A stretch of 64,000 nucleotides of DNA. Origin: Promicromonospora soli. GTDB taxonomy: Bacteria > Actinomycetota > Actinomycetes > Actinomycetales > Cellulomonadaceae. The notes under the pieces are model-generated. The model made no database searches, was not told the origin of the DNA, and saw only the letters and a program-made list of their open reading frames with translations. The stretch covers positions 124,001 to 188,000 of the forward strand of contig NZ_BNAS01000001.1 in NCBI RefSeq assembly GCF_014653785.1. Reading direction: 5' to 3'. The translations under genes were made by a program, and so were the position numbers. The first letter of the stretch is position 1, and the number at the start of each line of letters is the position of its first letter. Positions 56,377 to 64,000 of the stretch are shown here, one piece after another.

Positions 56377-56592
56377 ATGGCGCGAGACGGCTCCGTGTTC
56401 CGCAAGCACAGTCAGTACGAGTACCGCGTCGTGACGTTCGACCCGGACACCACCGTCCCGGACGCCAGCAAGCTGCTCACCGAAGAGGCCGAGTACGGCC
56501 GCTGGGAACTGGCAAGGACCCTTCTCTATATCGGCGGCAGACGGAAGGTCTGGCTCCGCCGCAAGATCATCAAGGTCTCCTCGACCCTCTGA
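56377..56592 (+). CDS. DUF5703-family small protein
   Basis: A 71-residue protein with the family pattern YEYRVVTFDPDTTVPDASKL, then AEYGRWELARTLLY and RRKVWLRRKII. The family is common in actinobacteria near mshC, uppP and M20 peptidase genes, as here. ATG 56377 is preferred; GTG 56368 is closer to the GAGG. Function unknown. A perfect palindrome (56608-56655) separates it from the convergent M20 gene. Confidence 0.85.
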   Translation: MARDGSVFRKHSQYEYRVVTFDPDTTVPDASKLLTEEAEYGRWELARTLLYIGGRRKVWLRRKIIKVSSTL

Positions 56593-56607
56593 GCGTTGCT
56601 CGAGGCG

Positions 56608-56655
56608 TCGTTGGTCGGGCCTGTCGAGACCGGTCTCGACAGGCCCGACCAACGA
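56608..56655. terminator. 48-bp perfect palindrome between convergent genes
   Basis: Two 24-bp arms meet without a loop; the left arm is tcgttggtcgggcctgtcga followed by gacc. It lies between the stops of the DUF5703 gene (+) and the M20 gene (-), so it probably terminates transcription in both directions. Related sequences are found at 58051-58100 and 30405-30428, marking a dispersed repeat family. Confidence 0.85.
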
Positions 56656-56674
56656 GACCTGCGAACCGCAGGGC

Positions 56675-58012
56675 TCAGCAGTCCGCCAGCAGGCGGTCCA
56701 GCACACGCGTGCCGAACTTCAGGGCCTCCGTCGGCACCCGCTCGTCGACGCCGTGGAACATGCCGGCGAAGTCGAGGTCGTTCGTCAGCTGCAGCGGCGC
56801 GAAGCCGTAGCCGGTGATCCCGAGCCGGTGCAGCGACTTGTTGTCCGTGCCGCCCGACAGTGTGTAGGGCAGCACCGTCGCGCCCGGGTCCTCGGCGCCG
56901 ATCGCGGCGACCATGGCGTCGACCAGGGACCCCCTGAACGGCACCTCGAGCGCCGTGTCCTGGTGGATGGTCTCGATCCGCACCCCGGGCCCGGCGAGCT
57001 CGCGGAGCGTCGCCATGCCGGACTCCTCGTGACCCGGCAGGAGCCGCACGTCGAGCGTCGCCTCGGCGCGGCCCGGGATCACGTTCGCCTTGTACCCGGC
57101 CTGCAGCTGCGTCGGGTTGGACGTGTTGCGCACCGTTGCGCCCACGAACTTCGCGACCGGGCCCAGCGCGGCGACCAGGTCGTCGACCGTCGCGGGGTCG
57201 GAGTAGTCCACGGGAAGTCCCGTCAGGTCTCCGACACCGCGCAGCAGCGCGTCGACGGTGGGCGTGATCGTGTACGGCCAGGCGTGCTGTCCGATCCGCG
57301 CGACGGCGGCGGCGATCTCCGTCACCGCGTTCTCCTCGTTGACCTGCGATCCGTGCCCGGCGCGGCCGTCCGCGACCAGGCGCAGCCAGGCGAGCCCCTT
57401 CTCCGCCGTCTGCAGCAGGTAGGCGCGCTTGCCGCCCAGCTCCACCGAGTAGCCTCCGACCTCGGAGATCGCCTCGGTCGCGCCCTCGAACAGCTCAGCC
57501 CGGTTTTCCACGGCCCACCGCGCGCCGTACACGCCGCCGGCCTCCTCGTCGGCGAAGAAGGCGACCACGAGGTCGCGCGCCGGCTTGCGGCCCTCGCGCA
57601 CCATCTGCCGCACGACGGCCAGGATCATGGCGTCCATGTCCTTCATGTCGACGGCGCCGCGGCCCCACAGCAGCCCGTCGGTCAGCTCGGCGCCGAACGG
57701 GTCCACGCTCCAGTCGTCCTTCGCCGCAGGCACCACGTCGAGGTGGCCGTGCAGGACGAGCGCCGGCCGGCTCGGGTCCTGCCCCTCCAGCCGGACGACG
57801 ACGGAAGCGCGCCCCGGGCTGGACTCGAACAGCTCGGGCTCCAGCCCGACCTCGTGCAGCAGCTCCATGACGTACTCGGCCGCGGCGCGCTCCCCCGGGC
57901 CCTCGTTGTCGCCGTAGTTCGACGTGTCGATCCGGATCAGCTCCTGGCAGATCCGGATGACCTCGTCGGCGGCTGTGGGCACGGGCGTGGGGGTCGGAAC
58001 AGTCTCAGTCAC
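56675..58012 (-). CDS. M20/M25/M40 family metallopeptidase
   Basis: A 445-residue two-zinc hydrolase resembling dipeptidases and succinyl-diaminopimelate desuccinylases. Metal and catalytic residues are in LVLHGHLDVVPA, LLWGRGAVDMKDMDA, VVAFFADEEAGGVYGARW and the C-terminal FAGMFHGVDERVPTEALKFG. A dimerisation domain (about 195-330) includes GRAGHGSQVNEENAV. It probably trims peptides or N-acyl amino acids. GTG 58012 is the first start that fits the family; it follows the M3 peptidase gene on the same strand. Confidence 0.93.
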   Translation of the reverse strand: MTETVPTPTPVPTAADEVIRICQELIRIDTSNYGDNEGPGERAAAEYVMELLHEVGLEPELFESSPGRASVVVRLEGQDPSRPALVLHGHLDVVPAAKDDWSVDPFGAELTDGLLWGRGAVDMKDMDAMILAVVRQMVREGRKPARDLVVAFFADEEAGGVYGARWAVENRAELFEGATEAISEVGGYSVELGGKRAYLLQTAEKGLAWLRLVADGRAGHGSQVNEENAVTEIAAAVARIGQHAWPYTITPTVDALLRGVGDLTGLPVDYSDPATVDDLVAALGPVAKFVGATVRNTSNPTQLQAGYKANVIPGRAEATLDVRLLPGHEESGMATLRELAGPGVRIETIHQDTALEVPFRGSLVDAMVAAIGAEDPGATVLPYTLSGGTDNKSLHRLGITGYGFAPLQLTNDLDFAGMFHGVDERVPTEALKFGTRVLDRLLADC

Positions 58013-58050
58013 GGTGCCACCGTAACCGGCCCACGCAACGCACCCGTCCC

Positions 58051-58100
58051 GTTGGTCGAGCTTGTCGAGGCCAGAGGTCTCGACAGCTCGACCGACCAGC
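58051..58100. repeat. Imperfect palindrome of the same repeat family
   Basis: gttggtcgagcttgtcgagg is followed, after a short loop, by an imperfect inverse ending ctcgaccgaccagc. It sits between the M3 and M20 peptidase genes on the minus strand and could terminate the M3 transcript. Resembles the palindrome at 56608-56655. Confidence 0.7.
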
Positions 58101-58123
58101 CGCACGACCGGCTGGTGGAGTGC

Positions 58124-60241
58124 CTAGGCCAGGCCGCGGCGCTTGAGCAGCGGCGCGATGTCCGCCGGCCGTCCCCGCAGGTCCTCGAACGACGCCAGCG
58201 GGTCCTGCGACCCGCCGCGCGCGAGCAGCTTGCGGCGGAACGCCTCACCGTTCTCGCGGGTCAGGCCACCGTTCTCCGCGTACCACTCGACGGTGTCCGC
58301 GTCGAGCACCTCCGACCAGATGTACGAGTAGTACCCGGCCGAGTACCCGCCGCCGAAGATGTGGTTGAAGTAGGTGGTGCGGTATCGCGGCGGCACGGAC
58401 TCGAAATCGACCCCGGCCGCGGCGAGCGCCGCCGCCTCGAAGGGCAGCACGTCCTCGACCGACGCCGGGACCTCCGACGGCGCGAGCTGGTGCCACGCCT
58501 GGTCGAGCAGCGCGGCGGCGAGGTACTCCGTCGTCGCGAAGCCCTCGCCCCAGATGCGGGAGGCGAGCATGGTGTCGACCCACTCGGACGGCATCGGCTC
58601 GCCGGTGACGTGGTGCACAGCGAACGACTTCAGGATCTCCGGCTCCCAGGACCACATCTCGTTGACCTGCGACGGGTACTCCACGAAGTCGCGCGGCACG
58701 GACGTGCCCGACTGCGACGGGTAGCGCACGTCGCTGAGCAGCCCGTGCAGCGCGTGCCCGAACTCGTGGAACAGTGTGGTGACCTCGTCCCACACGAGCA
58801 GCGTGGGCTCGCCCGCCGGCGGTTTGACGATGTTGAGGTTGTTCACCACGACGGGCTTCTGGCCCAGCAGGTGGTTCTGCGTCACGAGGCTGTCCATCCA
58901 GGCCCCGCCGCGCTTGGACTCACGGGTGTACCAGTCGGCGAGGAAGAGGCCGAGGCCGGTGTTCGGCTCCCCCGGCTCGGGCGCGTCGAACACCTCGAAG
59001 ATCCGTACGTCCGGGTGGTAGCCCTGCAGGTCCGTGCGCTCGGCGAAGGACAGCCCGAAGAGGAGCCCGGCCGCCTTGAACACGCCGTGGTGCACCAGGC
59101 GCTCGAGCTCGAGGTAGGGGCGCAGGGCGGCGTCGTCCAGGTTGAACCGCTCCTTGCGCACCGCCTCGTTGAGGTAGGACCAGTCGGCGGCGGCCACGGT
59201 ACCCGGGCCGCCTTCGCCGCCTGACGACGCCCCGCTCACCTTCGCGAGCTCGCTCGCCTCCCGCTTCGCGTTGGCGACGGCGGCGGGCGCGAGCCGGGCG
59301 AGCATCTTGCTGACGGCGGCGGTGGTGCCGGCCGTCGCGTCGGCCGCGATGTACGCGGCGTGGTGCTCGTAGCCGAGAAGCTGCGCGCGCTCCGCTCGCA
59401 GCCGGGCCAGCTCGAGGAGCACCTCGCGGGTGTCGTTCTCGCCGCCCGTGGCGCCACGGGCCATGGACGCCTCCTGGACGCGCGCCCGGAGCCCGGCGTC
59501 CTGCAGGGACGCGAGCACGTTCTGGTGCGTGAAGAGCTGCATCTCCAGGAGCCACCCCTCCTGGCCCCGAGCCGCGGCGGCGGCCTTGGCACCGGCCTTG
59601 GCGTCCGGGGACAGGCCGGCGAGCTCGGCCTCGTCGGTCACCAGCACGCTCGCCTCGTTGGCACCGGCCAGGAGCTTGCGCCCGAAGCCGGCCTGCAGCG
59701 ACGTGATCCGCGCGTTGAGGTCGCGCAGCTTTTCCTGGTCCGCTCCGGGCAGCGCGATGCCGGCCCGCTTGAACCGCGTCATGAGCTTCTCGAGCAGGTA
59801 CGCGGTGTCGGGCTCGAGGGTGAGGGCACCGGCCGCGGCGGCGTCGGCCAGGGACTTGACGCGCTCGTGGAGGCGCGCGTCCATCAGGATCGCGTCCTGG
59901 TGGGCCGCGAACAGCGGCGCGAGCCGCTCCTGGATGTCCTCCAGTCCCGGGGTCGAGTCGGAGGGCAGCTGGTTGTAGAACGCCGTCGCCGCCCGCCCCA
60001 GGAGCTGCCCCGCACGCTCCAGCGCCTCGAGGGTGTTCTCGACGGTGGCGGGCTCCGGGTCGGTGGCGATCGCCTCGACCTCGGCTCGGTGTGCCGCCAT
60101 GCCCGCGATGATGGCGGGTTCGTAGTGCTCCTCGCGGATCACCGAGTAGTCGGGCAGCTCGTACGGGAGGCCGGACGGCGCGGCGAAGGGGTTGGCCGGG
60201 TCCAGCTCCGTGGACATGGTGGTCTCATGGATGGAGGTCAT
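58124..60241 (-). CDS. M3-family metallopeptidase (oligopeptidase/Dcp type)
   Basis: A 705-residue cytosolic zinc peptidase that degrades oligopeptides. The zinc motif is FHEFGHALHGLLSDVRY (HExxH with downstream Glu in NEMWSWEPEIL). The whole-length match, from NPFAAPSGLPYELPDYSVIR to FGGGYSAGYYSYIWSEVLDA and the final PLLKRRGLA, is of the Dcp/oligopeptidase A type. ATG 60241 is used; ATG 60217 and 60259 are in frame. A repeat-type palindrome follows it. The ABC-F gene begins on the same strand upstream. Confidence 0.94.
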   Translation of the reverse strand: MTSIHETTMSTELDPANPFAAPSGLPYELPDYSVIREEHYEPAIIAGMAAHRAEVEAIATDPEPATVENTLEALERAGQLLGRAATAFYNQLPSDSTPGLEDIQERLAPLFAAHQDAILMDARLHERVKSLADAAAAGALTLEPDTAYLLEKLMTRFKRAGIALPGADQEKLRDLNARITSLQAGFGRKLLAGANEASVLVTDEAELAGLSPDAKAGAKAAAAARGQEGWLLEMQLFTHQNVLASLQDAGLRARVQEASMARGATGGENDTREVLLELARLRAERAQLLGYEHHAAYIAADATAGTTAAVSKMLARLAPAAVANAKREASELAKVSGASSGGEGGPGTVAAADWSYLNEAVRKERFNLDDAALRPYLELERLVHHGVFKAAGLLFGLSFAERTDLQGYHPDVRIFEVFDAPEPGEPNTGLGLFLADWYTRESKRGGAWMDSLVTQNHLLGQKPVVVNNLNIVKPPAGEPTLLVWDEVTTLFHEFGHALHGLLSDVRYPSQSGTSVPRDFVEYPSQVNEMWSWEPEILKSFAVHHVTGEPMPSEWVDTMLASRIWGEGFATTEYLAAALLDQAWHQLAPSEVPASVEDVLPFEAAALAAAGVDFESVPPRYRTTYFNHIFGGGYSAGYYSYIWSEVLDADTVEWYAENGGLTRENGEAFRRKLLARGGSQDPLASFEDLRGRPADIAPLLKRRGLA

Positions 60242-60289
60242 ACGCACATCTTTACGCATAGGTCCGGCGCATCTGGGTTCCCGGACCCG

Positions 60290-62011
60290 CTACCGCCGCT
60301 CCTCCGTGAGATTGCCCGCCGCGTCCAGGTGGATCTCCGCGTCCAGGCCCAGCCGCTCCAGGAACGCCCCGTCATGGCTCACCACGAGCAGCGCGCCCCG
60401 GTACGCCGACAGTGCGTCCACCAGCTGGTCCGTGCTCGCGATGTCGAGGTTGTTCGTCGGCTCGTCCAGCACCAGCAGCTGCGCCGGAGGGTCGGCCAGG
60501 AGCAGCCGGGCCAGAGTGACCCGGAACCGCTCGCCGCCCGACAGCGTCGCGACCAGCCGGTCCACCGCCGCACCTCGCACGAGGAACCGCGCCAGCCGGT
60601 TGCGCAGCTCTCCCGGCGGCACGTGCGGTGCACCCTCACGCACGGCGTCCAGCACCGCCGATGCATCCGGGAGGACGTCGACCCGCTGCGGCAGGTACGC
60701 CTTGCGGTCGGTCAGCAGCTCGCCGGACGCCGCCGTCGGCTCGCCGTCAGCTCCCCCGCCGTCCGCAGCGCCGCCCGATCCCTGGCCGGACGCATTCCCA
60801 GCCGTGCCCGCCAGCAGCCGTTCCAGAAGCGTCGTCTTCCCGACGCCGTTCGGGCCCGTCAGCGCTATCCGCTCCGGACCCTGGATCACGATCTCCCGGC
60901 CGTCCGCGCCCCGGAGCACCGCCAGCCGCCGGCCCGCGGGCACCCCCGGATCGGGCAGGTCGACGGAGATCCGGTCGTCGTCGCGCACCGCCCGTTCCGC
61001 CTGGTCGACCGCCGCGCGGGCGGCATCGACCTTGTCGTCCAGCAGACCGCGCCGAGCACCCTGTGACTTCTCCGCGCTGTTGCGGCGGTCGTTGATCGCG
61101 GCCTTGACGAACTTGCTGTTCGCGGCGTCCTTACGCCCCTTGCGCTCGCTGTGCGCTATCCGCTCCTCGGCCTCGATCCGCTGCCGCTTCTCGCGGCGCA
61201 GCGTCTGCTCGGCGGAGCGCAGCGCCTGCGCCGCCGCCTCCTGCTGCACCTCCAGCCACGCCCGGTACTCCGAGTACGGGCCGCCGAACGTGGTCAGGGA
61301 CCCGGCGCGCAGCTCCGCCGTGTCGTCCATCAGCTCCAGCAGCGCCAGGTCGTGCGAGACGACGACGAGCGCGCCCTTCCAGCCCCGCACCAGCTCGTAG
61401 AGGCGCTCGCGGGCGGCACCGTCCAGGTTGTTCGTCGGCTCGTCGAGCAGCGCGACGGCGGAGCTCCCGCTCGACTGGCGCAGCCGGACCCCGGTGATCG
61501 CGGTCAGCACGGCCTCGCCGCCGGACAGGGTAGCGACGGACCGGTCCAGCCCGGTGGGCAGCCCGGTCGCCGAGAGCAGGGCGACGGCGTGCTCCTCGAC
61601 GTCCCAGTCGTCGCCGACGGCGTCGAAGTGCGCAACGTCGACGTCGCCCGACTCGATCGCACGCAAGGCACGCACGACGGGCGAGATGCCGAGCAGGTCG
61701 GCGACCGTGGCCTCGATCCCCCGGGGTCCGCGCGAAATGCCGGAACGAACCGAGGGTATTTCGTGGGGTGAGGCGTCCAGCGTGATCCGCTGCGGCAGGT
61801 AGTCGGCGGTGCCGCTCAGGACGATCCGACCCGACGTCGGCGTGAGCAGGCCGGCGACCAGGCGCAGCAGGGTGGACTTGCCGGCGCCGTTGAGGCCGGT
61901 CAGGCCGGTGCGACCCCGGCCGAACGCGCCGGAGACGTGATCGAGCGCGACGGCGCCGTCGGGCCAGGCAAAGGTGACGTCGTGCAGCACGACAGAAGGG
62001 TTGGAAAACAC
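60290..62011 (-). CDS. ABC-F family ATP-binding protein
   Basis: A 573-residue soluble protein with two ABC domains and no membrane part, the ABC-F class that acts on ribosomes. Domain 1: GLNGAGKSTLLRLVAG, LSGGEAVLTAI, LLDEPTNNLDG. Linker: basic coiled coil (RRREKRQRIEAEERIAHSER partly, near residues 262-300). Domain 2: GPNGVGKTTLLERLLAG, LSGGERFRVTLARLL, LLVLDEPTNNLD. Some ABC-F proteins give antibiotic resistance by displacing drugs; the leader peptide upstream supports regulation of this kind, as an inference. GTG 62011 has GGGAG about 7 nt upstream. Confidence 0.93.
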   Translation of the reverse strand: MFSNPSVVLHDVTFAWPDGAVALDHVSGAFGRGRTGLTGLNGAGKSTLLRLVAGLLTPTSGRIVLSGTADYLPQRITLDASPHEIPSVRSGISRGPRGIEATVADLLGISPVVRALRAIESGDVDVAHFDAVGDDWDVEEHAVALLSATGLPTGLDRSVATLSGGEAVLTAITGVRLRQSSGSSAVALLDEPTNNLDGAARERLYELVRGWKGALVVVSHDLALLELMDDTAELRAGSLTTFGGPYSEYRAWLEVQQEAAAQALRSAEQTLRREKRQRIEAEERIAHSERKGRKDAANSKFVKAAINDRRNSAEKSQGARRGLLDDKVDAARAAVDQAERAVRDDDRISVDLPDPGVPAGRRLAVLRGADGREIVIQGPERIALTGPNGVGKTTLLERLLAGTAGNASGQGSGGAADGGGADGEPTAASGELLTDRKAYLPQRVDVLPDASAVLDAVREGAPHVPPGELRNRLARFLVRGAAVDRLVATLSGGERFRVTLARLLLADPPAQLLVLDEPTNNLDIASTDQLVDALSAYRGALLVVSHDGAFLERLGLDAEIHLDAAGNLTEERR

Positions 62012-62070
62012 AGAAGGACTCCCGGGGTGGTGGCTGGTGCCGACGCCGGGTACCGCAATGCGGGCAGACG

Positions 62071-62124
62071 TCAGCGCGAGGTGTTCTCGTACCGGGAGAT
62101 GTCTGTCATCACAGTCCTTCGCAT
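62071..62124 (-). CDS. Leader peptide upstream of the ABC-F gene
   Basis: A 17-codon frame, MRRTVMTDISRYENTSR, begins at ATG 62124 with GAGGGAG just upstream. A second ATG at 62109 (giving MTDISRYENTSR) has AAGGA 5 nt upstream, so either may be used. The stop is 59 nt from the ABC-F start. The intervening mRNA can form small GC hairpins (CCGC-ATT-GCGG). Such leaders control antibiotic-inducible ABC-F genes through ribosome stalling; this use is an inference. Confidence 0.55.
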   Translation of the reverse strand: MRRTVMTDISRYENTSR

Positions 62125-62218
62125 CGCTCCCTCACACGCGCGGCACACCCGCAGGAGCGGCCCCAGACTGACACGGCCCTCGCCGAGGCGCAACGTGATT
62201 CACGGCGCCCCGGCCTGG

Positions 62219-62791
62219 TCACGGCGCCTTCGCCGTGAGGTAGCGCTGCACGGTGGGCCCGAGCCAGGCGACGACGTCGGCCCTGGGCATGTCCGCGGCA
62301 GGCCCGAACCTCAGCACGTACCGCACCAGCGCCATGCCGAGCACCTGCGAGGCTACGAGCGCGGCGCGGCGCGCCGCGTCCTGGCTGGTCACGACGAACT
62401 GCTCGGCGAGCGGCAGGATCTGGCCGGCGAACACGGCACGCATCCGCGCGGCCCCGGCCTCGTTCGTCACTCCGACGCGCAGGAGGGTCTGCAGCACGCT
62501 GTCGTTCTCCCACAGGTCGAGGAAGTGGCCGATCAGCACTGCCCCGACGTCGTCGACCGGTATCGCGCCCAGGTCCGGGAGGACCAGCTCGACGTCGATC
62601 ACCGCCGAGAACAGGCCCTCCTTGGAGCCGTAATAGCGCATGACCATCGACGGGTCGATCCCGGCGTCCTGCGCGATGGCGCGCACCGTGGCGCGCTCGT
62701 AGCCGTCGGACGCGAAGCGCTCCCGTGCCGCGTCCAGGATCGCGGTGCGGGTCACGTCGGAGCGGCGCCTCGGGGCATCGGGGTCTGTCAT
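62219..62791 (-). CDS. TetR/AcrR-family repressor
   Basis: A 190-residue one-component regulator. The N-terminal TetR DNA-binding domain (about 12-58) has RTAILDAARERFASDGYERA, TVRAIAQDAGIDPSMVMRYY and GSKEGLFSAVI. The C-terminal helices form the ligand-binding and dimer domain and are not informative about the ligand. It is divergent from the FAD monooxygenase gene and separated by 106 nt holding two matching operator-like sites, so it very probably represses that gene and itself. 62125-62218 downstream of it has no gene beyond the leader peptide. Confidence 0.92.
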   Translation of the reverse strand: MTDPDAPRRRSDVTRTAILDAARERFASDGYERATVRAIAQDAGIDPSMVMRYYGSKEGLFSAVIDVELVLPDLGAIPVDDVGAVLIGHFLDLWENDSVLQTLLRVGVTNEAGAARMRAVFAGQILPLAEQFVVTSQDAARRAALVASQVLGMALVRYVLRFGPAADMPRADVVAWLGPTVQRYLTAKAP

Positions 62792-62805
62792 GTCAACAAC
62801 TGTAT

Positions 62806-62821
62806 GCCAACATGCGTTGAC
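62806..62821. promoter_or_regulatory. TetR operator candidate 1
   Basis: gccaac-atgc-gttgac is a 16-bp imperfect palindrome overlapping the -35 element of the monooxygenase promoter. It is the inverse of the site at 62848-62863 with the core half-sites identical, gtcaac and gttggc. Confidence 0.65.
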
Positions 62822-62846
62822 CTCCGCCCGTCGGCTCGGTTACGGT
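62817..62846 (+). promoter_or_regulatory. Promoter of the FAD monooxygenase
   Basis: TTGACC (62817-62822) and TACGGT (62841-62846) are separated by 18 bp, about 51 bp before the ATG. The -35 box is covered by operator 1, and operator 2 lies just downstream of the -10 box, a classic repression layout. Confidence 0.6.
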
Positions 62847-62847
62847 G

Positions 62848-62863
62848 GTCAACAAGCGTTGGC
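62848..62863. promoter_or_regulatory. TetR operator candidate 2
   Basis: gtcaac-aagc-gttggc has the same half-sites and 4-bp spacing as the site at 62806-62821, in inverse orientation. Single half-sites flank both (gtcaac at 62792, gttggc near 62872). Confidence 0.65.
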
Positions 62864-62897
62864 AAACAGTCGTTGGCCGGAGAACCAGGAGGACATC

Positions 62898-64000
62898 ATG
62901 GACACGGACGTCGTAGTCGTCGGGGCAGGGCCGACCGGCCTCCTGCTCGCCGGGGACCTCGCCACGGCCGGGGTACGCGTCACCGTGCTGGAGAAGCGCC
63001 CGGCCGGCCTGAGCAACCTGACCCGCGCGTTCGCCGTGCATGCCCGCAGCCTGGAGGTGCTCGACGCGCGCGGCCTCGCGGACGAGCTGCTCGGGAAGGG
63101 GCAGCCCGTCGACCGCCTGCGGCTCTTCCAGCGCCTCACCATCAACCTGAAGGAGCTGCCGTCGCGGTTCCAGTACGTGCTCGTCGCGCCCCAGTACGAG
63201 GTGGAGCGGCTGCTGCGCCGCCGCGCCGAGGAGGCCGGTGCCGTCTTCCGGCACGACGCCGAGGTCACCGGCCTGACCCAGGACGGCCTGGGTGTCACCG
63301 TCACCACGGCCGACGGCTCGACGCTGCGCGCCGAGTACGTGGTGGGCACCGACGGCGTCCACTCCACGGTGCGGGACGCGGTGGGCATCCCGTTCCCTGG
63401 CCGCGCCGTGATCCGCTCGATGGTCCTGGCCGACGTGCGGCTGACCCGCGAGCCGCCCGACCTCCTCACGGTCGCGGCCGCGAACGACTCGCTCGGCTTC
63501 CTCGCCCCGTTCGGCGACGGCTGGTACCGGTTCATCGGCTGGCACGGCAACCGGGACGTGGGCGAGGACGAGCCGGTCGACCTCGACGAGGTGCGGTCCA
63601 TCGCACGAGCCACCCTGCACGACGACTACGGCATGGCCGAGGCGCGCTTCCTGTCCCGGTTCCATGCCGACGAACGCCAGGCCCCGACCTACCGCAAGGG
63701 CCGCGTGCTGCTGGCCGGCGACGCCGCGCACGTGCACAGCCCCGCGGGCGGGCTCGGCATGAACACGGGGCTGCAGGACGCCGCGAACCTCGGCTGGAAG
63801 CTCGCGGCCGCGCTGCGCGGCGTCGACATCCTGGACAGCTACGACGCCGAGCGGCACCCCGTCGGGCGGCAGGTCCTGCGGGCCAGCGGCGGCATCCTGC
63901 GGATCGCGACCCGCCAGGGGCCGCTGATCGCGGCCCTGCGGACGGCCGTCATCGGGATGGTGTCACAGGTCAGCCCGATCCGGCGTCGGGCAGCGCTCAC
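62898..64000 (+). CDS. FAD-dependent aromatic-ring-type monooxygenase, partial
   Basis: At least 367 residues of a class A flavoprotein hydroxylase; the 3' end is outside the window. The FAD/NAD motif VVVVGAGPTGLLLAGDL opens it, the DG motif is VVGTDGVHSTVRDAVG, and the second FAD motif is LLAGDAAHVHSPAGGLGMN followed by TGLQDAANLGWKL. Such enzymes hydroxylate phenols, polyketides or antibiotics such as rifampicin and tetracycline. ATG 62898 has AGGAGG 7 nt upstream. The divergent TetR gene and paired operators indicate control by a small-molecule ligand, perhaps the substrate. No resistance phenotype can be assigned from sequence. Confidence 0.9.
   Translation, partial: MDTDVVVVGAGPTGLLLAGDLATAGVRVTVLEKRPAGLSNLTRAFAVHARSLEVLDARGLADELLGKGQPVDRLRLFQRLTINLKELPSRFQYVLVAPQYEVERLLRRRAEEAGAVFRHDAEVTGLTQDGLGVTVTTADGSTLRAEYVVGTDGVHSTVRDAVGIPFPGRAVIRSMVLADVRLTREPPDLLTVAAANDSLGFLAPFGDGWYRFIGWHGNRDVGEDEPVDLDEVRSIARATLHDDYGMAEARFLSRFHADERQAPTYRKGRVLLAGDAAHVHSPAGGLGMNTGLQDAANLGWKLAAALRGVDILDSYDAERHPVGRQVLRASGGILRIATRQGPLIAALRTAVIGMVSQVSPIRRRAAL

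Overview
The window is high-GC actinobacterial chromosome. A complete Pup-proteasome cluster (pafA, prcA, prcB, pup, dop, arc), the mycothiol ligase mshC, actinobacterial trp-operon membrane proteins, an ANTAR response regulator of the PdtaR type and frequent GTG starts place it in the Actinomycetota. The overall gene style fits a Micrococcales family such as Promicromonosporaceae or Cellulomonadaceae; this rank is an inference. Most of it is conserved chromosomal core with a few accessory patches.

Layout. 1-6.4 kb: rpsA (cut by the left edge) and a peptide/nickel-type ABC uptake operon. 6.6-12.1 kb: methyltransferase, polA, thioesterase, acetyltransferase and the ANTAR regulator. 12.2-14.0 kb: tRNA-Leu(CAA) and an unusual membrane protein with two Rossmann domains and a RyR domain. 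14.1-29.7 kb: pyk, gltD, gltB, lgt, trpA, trpB, trpC, four small membrane-protein genes, trpE and hisI, nearly all on the minus strand and mostly overlapping by 4 nt. 29.9-34.8 kb: a heterodimeric ABC exporter behind a MerR-type promoter, wedged between hisI and hisF. 34.8-45.1 kb: FKBP lipoprotein, the Pup-proteasome system, the tRNA m1A58 methylase and a site-2-type protease. 45.2-52.4 kb: RecB-like nuclease, HAD phosphatase, small unknowns, HD and Nudix genes, an XRE regulator, and a decayed antitoxin/PIN-toxin locus before the PAC2 gene. 52.5-60.2 kb: mshC, uppP, aldo/keto reductase, DUF5703, M20 and M3 peptidases. 60.3-64 kb: an ABC-F protein with a short leader peptide, then a divergent TetR/FAD-monooxygenase pair with paired operators (monooxygenase cut by the right edge).

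How the genes work together. Pup ends in Gln, so Dop must deamidate it; PafA then conjugates it to substrates, Arc/Mpa (ending QYL) unfolds these and PrcAB degrades them. The his/trp/glt/pyk block supplies amino-acid and central metabolism, and lgt and uppP serve lipoprotein and cell-wall biogenesis. The two large core blocks (rpsA to hisF, and FKBP/pafA to the M20 peptidase) correspond, as remembered, to two separate conserved neighbourhoods in Mycobacterium tuberculosis, joined here at the FKBP/hisF border.

The least explained items are the RyR/Rossmann membrane protein, the ABC-F leader peptide, the 19-bp-spacer MerR-type promoter, an intergenic palindrome family that also lies inside an ABC-exporter reading frame, and the broken PIN toxin. 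No rRNA, CRISPR array, transposase, integrase or prophage is visible, and no gene-free stretch exceeds 300 bases.
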